The position numbers and the translations under genes are program-made. The notes beneath the pieces were generated by a model. The model did not search any database and was not told the DNA's origin. It was given only the letters and a program-made list of their open reading frames with translations. Positions 1-12,100 of a DNA stretch of 64,000 bases are shown one piece after another. Numbering within the stretch: the first letter of the stretch is position 1; each line of letters starts with the position of its first letter. The stretch is from Rhynchopus sp. YZ270_cl-10 (Eukaryota; Euglenozoa; Diplonemea; Diplonemida; Diplonemidae): contig OZ037851.1 of assembly GCA_964035575.1 (NCBI GenBank), forward strand, positions 372,001 to 436,000, written 5' to 3'.

Positions 1-788
1 AAAACCAGTTTTTGGAAAAACTGGTTTTCAAAACCAGTTTTTTTAACCACCCTAATACCCTGATCTAGTCTGGGTGAGTTGGGCGGGCTGAGCTCTTCGC
101 TTGAAGTGAACTACATTTTTTTTTTTAATTTTCATTCTTTTTTAAACACTTGGTATAAGTGTAGACACCCGAGGATGAGCTCCACTACTTTTTTTTTTGA
201 CCTGAACTGGCGAGCGAAGTTGGGTTTTTAAAAAAGGGAAGTTGAATAAGATGAACCGAAGTCTTTCATGCTACCTTTCTTTATAAATAAGGTCACGCAA
301 AAGAATCTGGTCCCAGTTCGATACATGTTGTCATTCACATTCGTGGGGGGTAAAGCCGAGCACAGTGGTGAGACAGGCCACTGTGAACCTCTGGGCGGTG
401 CGGTGGATCATGAACACTGCTTAAAAAATGAAGGGGGAAAATTGATGAGATGTGCCTGAGTTTGGTGCTCAGCCATCTATAAAGGGTTAACACGTCTTTG
501 GCGCCATAACGCGTGCAAAAGAATATGTCATGGAAAGTAGAAAGTGGAAACGTGGAAAATAAACCTTCAGGGGTTGGGGCATGGGAGATAACGTTTGAAT
601 AAAGTACATAACAAAACACCAGCTGACTCAGCACCAAAGCGTAGGGGCTGTTGTCACTGGGCACAAATAGAACGATTTTCTTGTTGTTGCTGTCAATTAC
701 CTTTTGCTGCATCAACCATCGGACCGGGTTATGTACTCACCTTATATATTATGTAGCTTCATCAATTTGTTCTACACAACACATCGTC
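1..788. other. 3' flank of cyclase 1, no gene
   Basis: Positions 1-41 form nested palindromes of AAAACCAGTTTTT. A decayed stem-loop lies near 248-285. No coding frame is convincing. Confidence 0.6.
157..196. repeat. CGAGGATGAGCTCC motif followed by a T run, copy 1
   Basis: GTGTAGACACCCGAGGATGA then GCTCC and nine or more T. The same block occurs at 18367-18403, and a looser form at 58030-58068. Confidence 0.45.
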
Positions 789-3700
789 TCACTCAGGGGG
801 GTTGGACACGGGAGCGGGAGGAGTTACTGGTGTGGGTGTGGGTGCGGGTGCGGGTGGGGTGGCACCTGCAGCTGGAGGGGGTGTGTTGGAGGGCACAGGT
901 ACAGGTACAGGTACTGGCACAGGCGCAGGAACAGGAACTGGTACAGGGCTGGTGGTAGGCGTCATCGTTGTGCGTGTACCCGGGGGTGAGTGGCTCCCCA
1001 TGTCGCGCAGGGACAGCATGTTGTGGAAGGCCTTCATCAGGACAGGTGACGGGTCGCACTCCACCACCGCACGCACGGCCTCCTCGTCCCTGCGGAAGAA
1101 GGCCGCTGCGTACGTATCAGTCCAACTAGTCTTCAGGTTTGCAGCGCTCCCCTCCTCAGCATCATGCTCCAGCAACGACGTGCCCTTCGAATGGCACCAC
1201 CGCTGCAGCTTCTCAACGTTCATCTCAAAGAGCACGATCGCCTCCTCGCACACACGCTCCTCGGCAACAGGGCGCAGGAATCCGCCAGCACAGAGCTGGT
1301 TGCGCATAGCGTCGTGTGTCGTGTACAACGAAGGCACGTCCAATACCTCCGCCTGGCACGAGAGGTGGATGCACTGCCGCATCGCAGGGCCCACTGCAGT
1401 GATGTAGCGCTGGCCACGTGTCCCCACGTACCCCGTCAGGATCTTCCCAGAGCTCAGCCCACAGTGCACCTTGTCGTGGCTTGACTTTGTCAGCAGACCC
1501 ACAAAGCGGAACGCACTCTCCACATGCGACGCACACTGCTTCGTTGCGTTCCAGCCCACGATCCCTGCCGACCCTGCCACCGTCAGCGACTTCCCACCTG
1601 TGATCTCCAGAGCGACGACTATTTTTGTGAAGCCCACATTTGCGTCTCGCGTGACCTCAGCCTCATGCGAGGTGTTGGAGATGCACATCATGATGTGTCC
1701 TAGGGTGGCGACGGCTTTCTTGAGCGTGTCGGAGATGTTGATCAGGTTTGCGAGGCTGGCCTTGCGGCGCATCTTGCGCTTGCTGGGGTCTGCTGTCTGC
1801 ACGGAGAAGGCGGACTCGAAGCTGTCACCTTTGCTTAGAGGATTGGGTGGCTCGTGCTTCTTGAGCTGTACGGGCACCACCATCACGACGGCCATGGGCT
1901 GCACCACACCGCGCAGCTCCATGCGGTCGATCTTGGTGAGGTGTATCTCGCTAGGCGGTGTCGACATCTCCGCAAACACATCCTGCAGCAGCGCAACCTC
2001 GCCAGGACGGCAGCACCCCTCAAGACGTGCTGCACGGTTCACAGTAGGCCCATGATAGTCAGACCTCCCAACCAGCTCATTGTGCTCCACCGCAACTGTC
2101 CCAAAGTTCACACCAATGCGCACCACAACACCATCAGGGGAAACGTCCAGAATCGACTCCGGCCACTCCTGTCCCGCCATCCCCTCCTGCACCCGCAGCC
2201 CAAAACGCAGCCCCTCCTCCGCAGTGTCGAAGGCAACCATAAACGAATCGCCAATCGTTTTCACCTCATATCCGTTCACCTCACGAATGGCGTCACGGAT
2301 CACTTCGTTGTGCTGCTGAAGTGCTTTGTGCATGCCGTCATAGCTCCCCTCCCACAGACGTGTTGACCCCACAATGTCTGTGAATACAACTGCAGCACGG
2401 CCTTCAGTAGCACCAGGTGGTTCACGGTCGACGTATGATGAGGACCGTTCCAAGTTGTCGTTGAAGATGGCCTCGGGCAAGAAGGATTTGTACTCACGCA
2501 TGTTCTGCATCAAGACACGCATTGCCTCACTCATGACGGCCACCTCACGAAGGTACGAGCCACAGAGGTCCAATTCCATGCCTTCCAACCGCATGTGTGC
2601 CACATCGTGCACAGCACCAATCAGGGTGTGCAACGGACGCATCAACACCATCACCAGACCTCCAATCAGCAAGCTCGACAGAACGCTGATCACCACTGTC
2701 AGAAACAGCGCTTCTGTTGATGCATCTTCACCTTTTTGCAGGACGTCTTCGTACGGAACCACGATGACCACAAGGGTCTCAAGCCCACCCTCCATCACAG
2801 CACGGCGCACAGCAATGATGCGACGTCCCTCATGCAGGAGCATCACCTCCGCACGGTCGAGTACGTTCTGCAGGTTTCCAAAGCGGTTCAGAAGTGCTTC
2901 CACAGGAAGACGGACAGCGTCTGATGGGCTCTCCCATGCCACGGCAAGTTGGAACTGTGCCCGCCCAAGGTCATCGTACCCCGTGAAGTTAGTGAACAGG
3001 GTTTTATCCACACTCCCTGCAAGAATGTTGCCCTGTACGTTCAGCAGGAGAACCATCGAGTTCTTTGTTGGTGGTAAGTCTGCAATGACTTTGTTCAAAG
3101 TTGATATCGCGTAGTCAACTGCAAACACACCCAGAAACTCTGTCCTGTTCGACGGGTCCCGCACACCATGCACAACAGAGACCCCAAGGTTAGTGCCTCC
3201 ACCGAAGGTATAAGGAGCAGTCCACACGTTGTGGTCCTGCATGCCCTCCGTGTACCAAGGACGTTGCATGGGCGAGTACGTGACGCCACGCTTCGGCTTG
3301 CTGTCGTTGAACACCTGCCAGTCCAGTGGATCCACAATATACGTCAGTGCAGCACGCCCAGCAACAGTTGGGTCGTCCCCCGCACAGCTCGCACGTGTCA
3401 TCACAGCACAGGTCTTCCCACACAGGTCTTTGTGTGTGTCGTTTGTGTTGCACTGCCCCTCGTCACACTCGTCAATCACATCCGTGCCAATGCACTTGAA
3501 GTCAGCACCAAACATGCTCTGCTCAGGCGGCAGGTTCCACTCTGACGGCGGTGCCACAATCATCAGACGTTTGTTGACGGGCGAGATGCCAAACCCGTAC
3601 CCGTACTTGTTCCCGTAGTACACATACGAGATGGCCTCGTTGTCGTTCCAGGCACGCCACAACGCATGTGTCAGGTTGATGGACAGCGGGTACGACGCAT

Positions 3701-4136
3701 TCAGCGAGATGAGGTGGTTGTTGTGCTGCTCCACAACAGCTTCGTTCATCCGCGCACCTGCGTCCATCGTCTTCTTCACAGTCAGCGCCACCTCGCTTGT
3801 GCGTGCCAGAAGCATGATCTCGACCTGCTCAGACAGCGCGTCCCGCATTGATGTGTACGTCAGCTGCCACACAAGCAGACCCACCAGCGTCTGCGCACAC
3901 CACACAAGCACAATCAGCAGAAGGGACGTGCGTATCCGTTTCCGCATAATCAGCGTCAGGATTGTGGACACGACAAGCAGCCCTGCCACAGCAGACGACG
4001 TGATGATCGGCCCAAGGTGGTCATTGATGATCGATTCGTCGAACGACTCAAGCAGAACATCTTCACGCGGCTCCGCCTCAACTGCCACCCACCAGAGGCA
4101 GAGCAGCACACACATCACAACACTCATTCGCAGCAT
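789..4136 (-). CDS. Receptor-type adenylate cyclase, tandem paralogue 1
   Basis: A multi-pass membrane enzyme predicted to make cAMP in response to an extracellular ligand. The first ATG is at 4136; the frame is open a few codons further only through a TTG. In order: a signal-like hydrophobic start, two membrane segments (about residues 45-100), a large extracellular Cache-type sensor with the RPWYTEG motif, a membrane segment (about 475-500) followed by a HAMP-like stretch, and a class III cyclase domain from about 585. The catalytic residues are visible: metal Asp in VVFTDIVGS and TIGDSF, Lys in EVKTIGD, adenine-selecting Asp in SDYHGPTVN, and Asn and Arg in VNRAARLE. A second, degenerate cyclase-like domain starts near 840. 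The C-terminus is a Pro-Val-rich tail from a GT-rich microsatellite. Function follows from class III cyclase knowledge; the ligand is unknown. Confidence 0.9.
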   Translation of the reverse strand: MLRMSVVMCVLLCLWWVAVEAEPREDVLLESFDESIINDHLGPIITSSAVAGLLVVSTILTLIMRKRIRTSLLLIVLVWCAQTLVGLLVWQLTYTSMRDALSEQVEIMLLARTSEVALTVKKTMDAGARMNEAVVEQHNNHLISLNASYPLSINLTHALWRAWNDNEAISYVYYGNKYGYGFGISPVNKRLMIVAPPSEWNLPPEQSMFGADFKCIGTDVIDECDEGQCNTNDTHKDLCGKTCAVMTRASCAGDDPTVAGRAALTYIVDPLDWQVFNDSKPKRGVTYSPMQRPWYTEGMQDHNVWTAPYTFGGGTNLGVSVVHGVRDPSNRTEFLGVFAVDYAISTLNKVIADLPPTKNSMVLLLNVQGNILAGSVDKTLFTNFTGYDDLGRAQFQLAVAWESPSDAVRLPVEALLNRFGNLQNVLDRAEVMLLHEGRRIIAVRRAVMEGGLETLVVIVVPYEDVLQKGEDASTEALFLTVVISVLSSLLIGGLVMVLMRPLHTLIGAVHDVAHMRLEGMELDLCGSYLREVAVMSEAMRVLMQNMREYKSFLPEAIFNDNLERSSSYVDREPPGATEGRAAVVFTDIVGSTRLWEGSYDGMHKALQQHNEVIRDAIREVNGYEVKTIGDSFMVAFDTAEEGLRFGLRVQEGMAGQEWPESILDVSPDGVVVRIGVNFGTVAVEHNELVGRSDYHGPTVNRAARLEGCCRPGEVALLQDVFAEMSTPPSEIHLTKIDRMELRGVVQPMAVVMVVPVQLKKHEPPNPLSKGDSFESAFSVQTADPSKRKMRRKASLANLINISDTLKKAVATLGHIMMCISNTSHEAEVTRDANVGFTKIVVALEITGGKSLTVAGSAGIVGWNATKQCASHVESAFRFVGLLTKSSHDKVHCGLSSGKILTGYVGTRGQRYITAVGPAMRQCIHLSCQAEVLDVPSLYTTHDAMRNQLCAGGFLRPVAEERVCEEAIVLFEMNVEKLQRWCHSKGTSLLEHDAEEGSAANLKTSWTDTYAAAFFRRDEEAVRAVVECDPSPVLMKAFHNMLSLRDMGSHSPPGTRTTMTPTTSPVPVPVPAPVPVPVPVPVPSNTPPPAAGATPPAPAPTPTPVTPPAPVSNPPE

Positions 4137-4218
4137 CTCTCGCTTCAATCTTTTCCCTCAGTACATGATGTGTACTCTGTGTGGTGTTTTCAACTGTTAC
4201 TATACAAATACAATTATA

Positions 4219-4240
4219 CTAGATGGAACAAAAAGGAACC
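4219..4240 (-). promoter_or_regulatory. Possible splice acceptor before cyclase 1
   Basis: GGTTCCTTTTTGTTCCATCTAG on the coding strand, about 80 nt before the ATG. Confidence 0.4.
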
Positions 4241-4992
4241 TTTTTTTTCTCTCTGTTTTTGATCATCTGTTAAGCTGCCATCATGACACATCTTCACTAA
4301 TAAACTCACACGAAACATCAAAACCAAACACTGGGCGATACCCGAGGCTCACACCTGCAAGACTCCCAGGTCCATCGATTAAACGACAACTCTGGGAGAA
4401 GGGCATGGAAGTCACACCTGCTTCGCAGACGGCATGCAATAGACGCTCTTAAAAACATTACTGCTGGTGTGATCACCAAACCGATTCTCCGTGGTTCCCC
4501 CGTGGGTTGTCTGTACCCCCTGAACCACACGAACCGCCCTACCCCTACTGTGTTATGAGTCAGGACGGAGATAACCGAATTCGATCGCTGTCACCACCAG
4601 ACTACATTTTCAAGAGAGAGTGTTACAAGATGCGGACCAAAAAAAAGCCGATTGTGCCCCTGACCCTATTGTTCTTTCTGGGTAAAATAATAAACAAACA
4701 TTGTGGCAATAACAGAACGTTCCCTCCCCCCCATCCCCCCCTCCAACCCACCTTCGTGCCACCCCCCCTTTTCAGGAAAAATAGGCAGCTCCAGGCGTGG
4801 GTCTCCCTGTATGACCCTTGATTCAAAAATAAAAGCGCTTTTTGAAGAGTGGTACACTTCCTCGGGTTGCTACTAATGCAAATAAGATTTCAGAAGCCAT
4901 GATGAAGGAGGGGTCGGGAGTGCCAGACCCCTCCCTCCAAAAAAGGCTTTCTAATTGGTGTGGTGCGCTTCATAATGGAAGAAAAGGCAGTA

Positions 4993-5259
4993 CCGACCCT
5001 CCCCCGTGAAATTGTCCCCCCTCCGACCCCCTTGAAATTGTCCCCCCTGGGGGAAAAAGTGAGGGGGGGACAATATCACGTACGGCAAAAAGGGGGGACA
5101 ATTTCTCGTACTGTAGGGGGGTGGCCGTTTTGGTGTGAAGAAGGGAGAGCAAAAGTTGTCCCCGCGACTCCCTTGAAATTGTCCCCCCCTGCCTTGAAAT
5201 TGTCCGTCGGGGCAAAATACCGGTTTTTGGGGGGGGACAATTTCACGGGGGAGGGTCGG
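4993..5259. mobile_element. MITE with 29-bp perfect terminal inverted repeats (267 bp)
   Basis: Both ends share 29 bp starting CCGACCCTCCCCCGTG and ending in a C run. TA dinucleotides flank both sides (4991-4992 and 5260-5261), as in Tc1/mariner-type insertions. The motif GAAATTGTCCCC or its reverse recurs inside, so the element is built from repeated C-rich and G-rich blocks. Confidence 0.85.
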
Positions 5260-5897
5260 TATAAAAAGAAAAAAAAACTAAATGAATACGCAAAGCCTTT
5301 ACTGAGCTATGCCATAATGGGGTTTTTTTTGTTGAAATCGTATAGTGTTTTTCACCATGCAGGAGAGCAAAGACGACATGCTTAGATAACACTACCCAGG
5401 GAAAAGAAGAAAAAAATGGAAAAAGAGAGCAGCCTGGTCACCTGAATAGAACAATGTAAAAAAAAAAGAAGTTGATAACGCAGAGAAGATGGAGGATGGT
5501 ACGTAGGATGAAACGGCCCTCTGGCATGCTCATCTCACGACGGCTGATGTAAACGATTAGGCTTATCGTGGTCCATACTACCCTAATGAGTAAGTGAAAG
5601 AGTTGGAATAGAAGCTTTTAAAAAATCGATAACAGTACACAAACTAGAGATCACAAAAAAAAACCCCCCCCCCCACCTACCTTCGGTACAGTCCAATACG
5701 TTTGGCAAAAAAATGGTAATTGTTGATGCGGGTTCCATCTGACCCACTGTACGATGCCAGCAAGATAAACCTATAAAATCACAAAATAGAACACATATGA
5801 TAAGAGCGGGTGGGGTAAGAGAAAATCGAAAAGTCATCTGTGTCTTCTCTTCAACACAGTAGGTCTCTGCAGTGGAAAAGCAAAAGAAAGAAAAGTT

Positions 5898-5938
5898 TAT
5901 AAGATGATCCTAAGCCTCTCGTGCTCAGTCACCTTATA
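5898..5938 (-). ncRNA. Dispersed stem-loop, class A
   Basis: Outer TATAAG/CTTATA extends the common stem; loop CTCTCGT on the plus strand. In minus-strand RNA the inner mismatch becomes a G-U pair. Confidence 0.6.
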
Positions 5939-6626
5939 GAAATGCAAAAGGCATTTCAGAAAGAAAAAATATGAAGAAACCATGATGAAAATGTCTCTGA
6001 CATATCTAATAAGAAGGGAAATTGGTTTTTTTGACATTTTTACCAAAATCCAAAATATTGTAAAGAGCTAACGAAGACTGTCAGATAAAAACCAGCCCCG
6101 CAATTAAAAAAAAAAAAAAATGAATGTTGTTCCAAAGCACAGCGGTGCTGCTGTACTACCTTACCCGTGTGAGTTGCAAAAAAAAGTAAAAGTAAAGAAT
6201 TCGTGGATGTGTCCTACATCACGACTACTGTAGAGCGGGTTGAGGGAACGCAGATACTAGATCTCCGTAGGTTTGGCTCGAATATGATGATGATACTTGA
6301 ATTATACTTTTTGGAGATAAATTTGGACAAATATCCCAAAAGCTTAAGGGTCGAAACCAAAAAAAAACTAATAAAAGAAGAAAGATCGAACGTCAGCGAC
6401 AAATGCGTTCCCCTAAAAAAACATTGCATTTTTGGGTGTGACAATAACGAATTTTACGCTACGTCACTGCGCAACAGACCTTTTTGTGTTTTGAAAACAG
6501 ACATATTTTCCCCCCCCCCACCATTTTGCAAGAACCCCCGCAAATGATGAGTTACCCCTCACAAAGGAGGTATGGGTGTTGTCAAAGGTTCTTATACAGC
6601 TACAAAAGTTTATAGACTTCTGAATA

Positions 6627-6718
6627 CAGTGATCCAAGAAACATAGAGTTTAAACACTAAGACGGATTTCAAAAGCGATAAGGGGGCTATTTACCCCGCC
6701 ATGTTTCTTGGATTACTG
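6627..6718. repeat. Short inverted-repeat element (92 bp)
   Basis: An 18-bp inverted repeat, CAGT(G/A)ATCCAAGAAACAT, encloses about 56 bp. No clear target duplication. Confidence 0.6.
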
Positions 6719-7422
6719 AATCCTGAATTTTTGTTTGTGAGCTGTTTCACGTACAGAGAGGCCCAACTAACACAAGGCGTACAAATATGCATTGTGATTT
6801 ATTTTCCCCCGAATTCTGTTGCAACAGAACTTTATTCAATAGCGGCAGGGCTGAAACCGTTGGTTTAGTGTAGTGGCCAAACCTGGAGGGTTGCTGCCTC
6901 TTTGCTGGACCCCATCTGTCACTTTGAAATACTAGCAATAACAAGACTATTGGAAAGAAAAGTGAAGTTGATAATAAAGGGGGGGCTGATGCCCCAATCT
7001 GCATGAAAACATTGGAACTCAAATAAATTGGCTTTATATACTTTCAAATAAAAGAGAAAAGTACAAAGTGCGTTCTATACAAGATTCATCCAAATCCTTT
7101 TTGTTGCAAAAAATGTCTCACGCACCTTCCAAAGAAGATCTCTGGATTTATCTTTAAAAAACACAAAGGGATATGATGTACACAAATGTAAAACTAACAA
7201 AAAAAAACATCACAAAGAAATATATTAAACAAAAAAAGAACTGTGGCAACGTCTATAGGCCAGTCTAGTGTGCGGATCATGTGAGCCACTCACAAATAGA
7301 CGACCCGGCGTGGCAGCTATGACAACTGTGTATAAGGGGAAGAGAAAAAAAGTGCAGATTATACAACTGTGGCAACACAGCCGAGGCAACTACACTATTC
7401 CAGAAATTTATCAAAAAAAAAG

Positions 7423-7465
7423 TTTATAAGATGAGCCGAAGCCTGTGATTAGCCATCTTTATAAA
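7423..7465 (-). ncRNA. Dispersed stem-loop, class A variant
   Basis: The outer stem TTTATAAGATG pairs with CATCTTTATAAA (one bulge). The inner part differs from the consensus. Confidence 0.5.
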
Positions 7466-8096
7466 AAACAACAAAACAAAAAAGAGAAGTCGAAATATGC
7501 TAAAGCCTCACCGAACACAGACACAGACACAGAACAATGATTAAGATGAAATCTCAAAAGAAAAATGGAGTCCCCGGTACCTAAAAGCTCGCACAGAATG
7601 CCCTTTGGTTTTAATTGCCAGAGGGGTCCCACCAAAGCAAAGCGGACCGTTGCGTATTGAAAGACTTATGTAAGCCGCCCATTTGACAAATCAGCACTTT
7701 TGATGCACTTCACTGCCACATCCTGTGCTAATGACAGAATCACGTCTTTTTACCAGACGGGTTATAGGCAGGCCTCGTGCTGTTGGTACTCGACAGTACA
7801 ACAAAGAAGGGCAAACAAAAGTGCATTTCACAACGCAAGGAGGCTTTTCTTGTGGGTGTAACTTAATAACAAAAAAAGAAATTCGTTTGACAAAAAAGCT
7901 TCGATTTTGATAAATATACGAGCGTGCGCTGCCATAACTTGAGTGAGCAAAAGGGGGCAAAAAATGCCCAAATCTGATGTGATTTCCCCAAAAAATTAGG
8001 TCCAAAAAAGGGTCCTTTTAGGGTACCACCAATATCGCAATTTTTTTTAAAAAATGTTTGATTTTAGACTACTATCGCGGGAGAGCAGCCACAGGC

Positions 8097-8127
8097 AGAT
8101 GCATGTACCTCTCGTGTACACACATCT
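8097..8127 (-). ncRNA. Dispersed stem-loop, class B
   Basis: AGATG/CATCT outer stem and TGTAC/GTACA inner stem with a CTCTCG loop; a perfect paired replacement of the class A inner stem. A second hairpin (CTAAG/CTTAG with AAAG/CTTT) follows at 8128-8158. Confidence 0.6.
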
Positions 8128-8289
8128 AAAGCCTAAGTCTTTCTTAGCTTAGCCTTTACAAAGGGGTGAAGTTGGCAAACGGTATGCTATGATCCAAGTC
8201 TGGCTTAGTCTCCTCTACCTTAATAGGGGGTATTGTATGTGTTGAGAGGAGCCATGTAATGCTCTACAGTGGGAGTGAACCTGAATAGG

Positions 8290-8324
8290 AAGATGAACCT
8301 AAGCCTCTCGTGCTTAGTCACCTT
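8290..8324 (-). ncRNA. Dispersed stem-loop, class A consensus copy
   Basis: Plus strand: AAGATGA, AC, CTAAGC, loop CTCTCGT, GCTTAG, TCACCTT. The stem is 13 bp with a 2-nt bulge. The only non-Watson-Crick position is A-C on the plus strand and G-U on the minus strand. A related copy follows at 8361-8394. Confidence 0.65.
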
Positions 8325-9045
8325 GATCTGACGCTTTCAAAAAAGAGAAAAAGATCAATAAAGATGAACTAAGTCTTACATCCTAAGTCACCTTGCAATT
8401 TAACAGAAATTGTGAACGGCAAGAAGTACAAAACATAAATGAAAAAGAAAAAAAAAAAACAGGAGAGGCGAAAGGAGCGAAGGTTGTGAGAACCGTTGCA
8501 CCCCGCCACATCAAAAGATTGCACCTCAAGTGACACTACTTTGAACGGATCCTGCTGATACGCAATTTCAGTTGGTGTCTTGTCAAAACCTTATCTCAGG
8601 AACACAGTATGCAATTTGATACGCAATACGAGGAATTTTTTGCAGTAAATGAATGAAGTGAAAAATCACGGTGAAAAAAACATTATGGGGGGGTGGAGGT
8701 GTGGGTGGAGGGGGAAGGCGGACAAAAATTTTCTCATGAGAAACACGAAAACACCTGGGCGAGTCTTTTCTGTACTCACAAAGAAGGGGGTTGACGGTGC
8801 CAAAGCAATAGATCAGCGTTGAGCCTTTGCATAAGCTTTCCGACGGACATACACTCACATTAGTGGAAGCTGGATAATGGGGGGGAGAGACCTTTTGCAA
8901 CACACACACAGATTCGAGGTGGTGCTCGTACATAGGTGCTGTTGCAACGACCCTTCGCAATGGAGGGAAAGAGAGAAAGACAGAGCAACACTGTCGCACG
9001 CCCCTGTGGAGGCAGGCAACCCACAAAAAAAGAAAATATAAAACT

Positions 9046-9074
9046 TATAAGATGAACGTGCTCGTGTGCATCTA
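9046..9074 (-). ncRNA. Dispersed stem-loop, class B, after the cyclase 2 stop
   Basis: TATAAGATG pairs with CATCTATA, one bulged base. It lies about 80 nt beyond the stop codon. Confidence 0.5.
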
Positions 9075-9153
9075 TACCAGAAACTCTGCGACCAGTAAGC
9101 AGAATTTGGCAGGACAGTGGAAAGTGAACATATCCCCGATGAAGCAATGAAAG

Positions 9154-12100
9154 TTATGAATGCACCGCCCCTGGGACGGAGCACGCCGGCGCAGGGCTGC
9201 ACAAGGGTGATGGCTGCACAGCAACCTGCTTTGTCTGCAATCTCGCAACCACGTCAACTACGACGGGGTCTTCGATAGCCAGCTGCAGCAAACGTTCAAA
9301 GTCTCTGGACATGTAGGCCTGGTAGTAATCCTTGCACCAGCAAAGGTCCTCGTGCCCTGCCTCATTCGCATCCAACGACAGCACAGAACACTCCGATGCA
9401 TCCGCAAACAGCGACACAAGCTTGTTGTGGCACCACTGGTTGAGGCGTTGTATGTGCATCTCAAACATCAAGACGTGCTGCCCCGACACTGTGGCCTCGT
9501 GCACAGGTCGGATGTAGCCACGTGAGGACAGCACAAGTGTCGCAGTCCGCTCTTCGGAAGCGTAGAGCGCAGTCGTCCCAATAAGCTCCGCCTGGCACGA
9601 GAGGTGGATGCACTGCCGCATCGCAGGGCCCACTGCAGTGATGTAGCGCTGGCCACGTGTCCCCACGTACCCCGTCAGGATCTTCCCAGAGCTCAGCCCA
9701 CAGTGCACCTTGTCGTGGCTTGACTTTGTCAGCAGACCCACAAAGCGGAACGCACTCTCCACATGCGACGCACACTGCTTCGTTGCGTTCCAGCCCACGA
9801 TCCCTGCCGACCCTGCAACCGTCAGCGACTTCCCACCTGTGATCTCCAGGTAGGTCACGATCCTGATGAGGCCAAGGTTCACAGTGCTTGTCACCTCCTC
9901 CGTCAGACCGTCGGAGGTAGGATTCATTATGTTCTCAATGTGTCCGATTGTGGCACTGGAAACCACTTCAAGCGTTTCGGTAAACTTCAGCAACTTCTCA
10001 AGTCTAGACTTGCTCGCAAGCCCATCAGGCCTTGCACACCGGACACCTGAATATTCTGATGACACTGTACTTGTGGTGTCGGTCATGATGTCATGTGGAA
10101 GAGAGAGTGGGTTGAACGAAGCGGTATCATTGGTGTACACGTCCCTCAGGCAGTCAGGCACAACCATTGCAACGGGGACAGCTTCTTTGACACCACGCAA
10201 TGTTACCCTCGCAACTTGTTTAATGTGCATCGTGGTTCGAAGCGAGTCGGGTATCGTCGCAAGCACCTCATGTGTAAGTGTCACCGTGCGAGGGTGGCAA
10301 CACCCCTCAAGACGTGCTGCACGGTTCACAGTAGGCCCAAGGTAGTCTGCTCGACCCATAATGTCGCTAACCTCAACCATCACAGGACCAAAGTTCACAC
10401 CAATGCGCACCACAACACCATCAGGGGAAACGTCCAGAATCGACTCCGGCCACTCCTGTCCCGCCATCCCCTCCTGCACCCGCAGCCCAAAACGCAGCCC
10501 CTCCTCCGCAGTGTCGAAGGCAACCATAAACGAATCGCCAATCGTTTTCACCTCGTATCCGTTCACCTCACGAATGGCGTCACGGATCACTTCGTTGTGC
10601 TGCTGAAGTGCCTTCAACATACCGTCCGGACTGGCCTCCCACAGACGTGTTGACCCCACAATGTCTGTGAATACAACTGCAGCAACCCCGCTGTTTATGC
10701 CAGGTGCATCGCGGTCCTTGCACACTGAAACACGGTCGTGGTCAAAGATGGCCTCGGGCAAGAAGGATTTGTACTCACGCATGTTCTGCATCAAGACACG
10801 CATTGCCTCACTCATGACGTTCACTTCACGAAGGTATGAGCCACGTAGGTCAAGGCTTTCCATGCCTTCCAACCGCATATGTGCCACATCGTGCACAGCA
10901 CCAATCAGGGTGTGCAACGGACGCATCAACACCATCACCAGACCTCCAATCAGCAAGCTCGACAGAACGCTGATCACCACCGTCAGAAACAGCGCTTCTG
11001 TTGATGCATCGTCAGCCTTGTGAAGCACGTCTTCGTACGGAACCACGATGACCACAAGGGTCTCAAGCCCACCCTCCATCACAGCACGGCGCACAGCAAT
11101 CATACGACGCTCCTCATGCAGGAGCATCACCTCGGCGCTGTTGAACACGTTCTGGTACGTACCGAACCTCTGTAGGAGCGCATCGGCTGTGCTCCTGACC
11201 AACCCATTGCTGCTCTCGTGCATGAGTGATACTGCATACTGCTCATGGCCCTCTTGCTTTTTCCCAAGGCTGCACTTCGGAAGACTTCCTGCCATTATAA
11301 CACCGTTGGTATTAAGAAGAAGAACGATGGAGTTCTGTGTGGGCACACCGGCACGCATTGTGGAGTCCAAAGAGCTGATCGTGAAGTCAACCGCAAGCAC
11401 ACCCAAGAACGTTGAAGGATCCGATGGTTCACGCACACCACGGACCACCGAGACGCCTATCTTCTCCCCTTTCGAGAAAACGTAGGGCTCTGTCCAAGAA
11501 TTTTGCATCTTTGCAGTGGTGCCTTGGGTGTACCAGGGGCGCTGTGTCACTGGAAACGGAAACGCTGTCATGGAGGCACCTTCCAGATCTAACCACCTAC
11601 CGTCGCTGAAGTCAACCTTAATGCCGGCCCCTATGCCTTCGTACGCACTGGAGCAGGCCGCGCGGGTGGGCACACCACATGTAGCACCGCAACGTTCACG
11701 GAACCCTGCAGACCCGCACATGGCTTCTGTGCAGTTCTGGTCTATGTCATACTTTACGGAGCATTTGAACTCCTCCCCGAACATGCTCTCTTCAGGAGGA
11801 AGCAGGAGCTCGTCGCAGGGGGTTCCGATCAACAACAGGTGGTGCTGGTGCGAGTACCCGAAGGCGTATCCGTACCTGTTGCCGTAGTATACCATCTCCA
11901 CAGCGTCGTTGTCCGAGCGTGAGGCACCTAGCGCCTGTGTCATGTTGATTGCACGCTCAAAAGACCCGTTCATCGAGAGCCAGTTGTTGTCCAGCAAGTT
12001 TGCTGCAGCATCGTTCATGTCGGGGCCCGCATCCATCTTCTTCTTCACAGTCAGCGCCACCTCGCTTGTGCGTGCCAGAAGCATGATCTCGACCTGCTCA

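Larger units (their letters stand above)
4241..9045. other. Gene-free stretch between cyclases 1 and 2
   Basis: About 4.8 kb of A/T-rich DNA with homopolymer runs, one MITE, one 92-bp inverted-repeat element and at least six dispersed stem-loops. Open frames are short and lack coding character. Confidence 0.6.
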
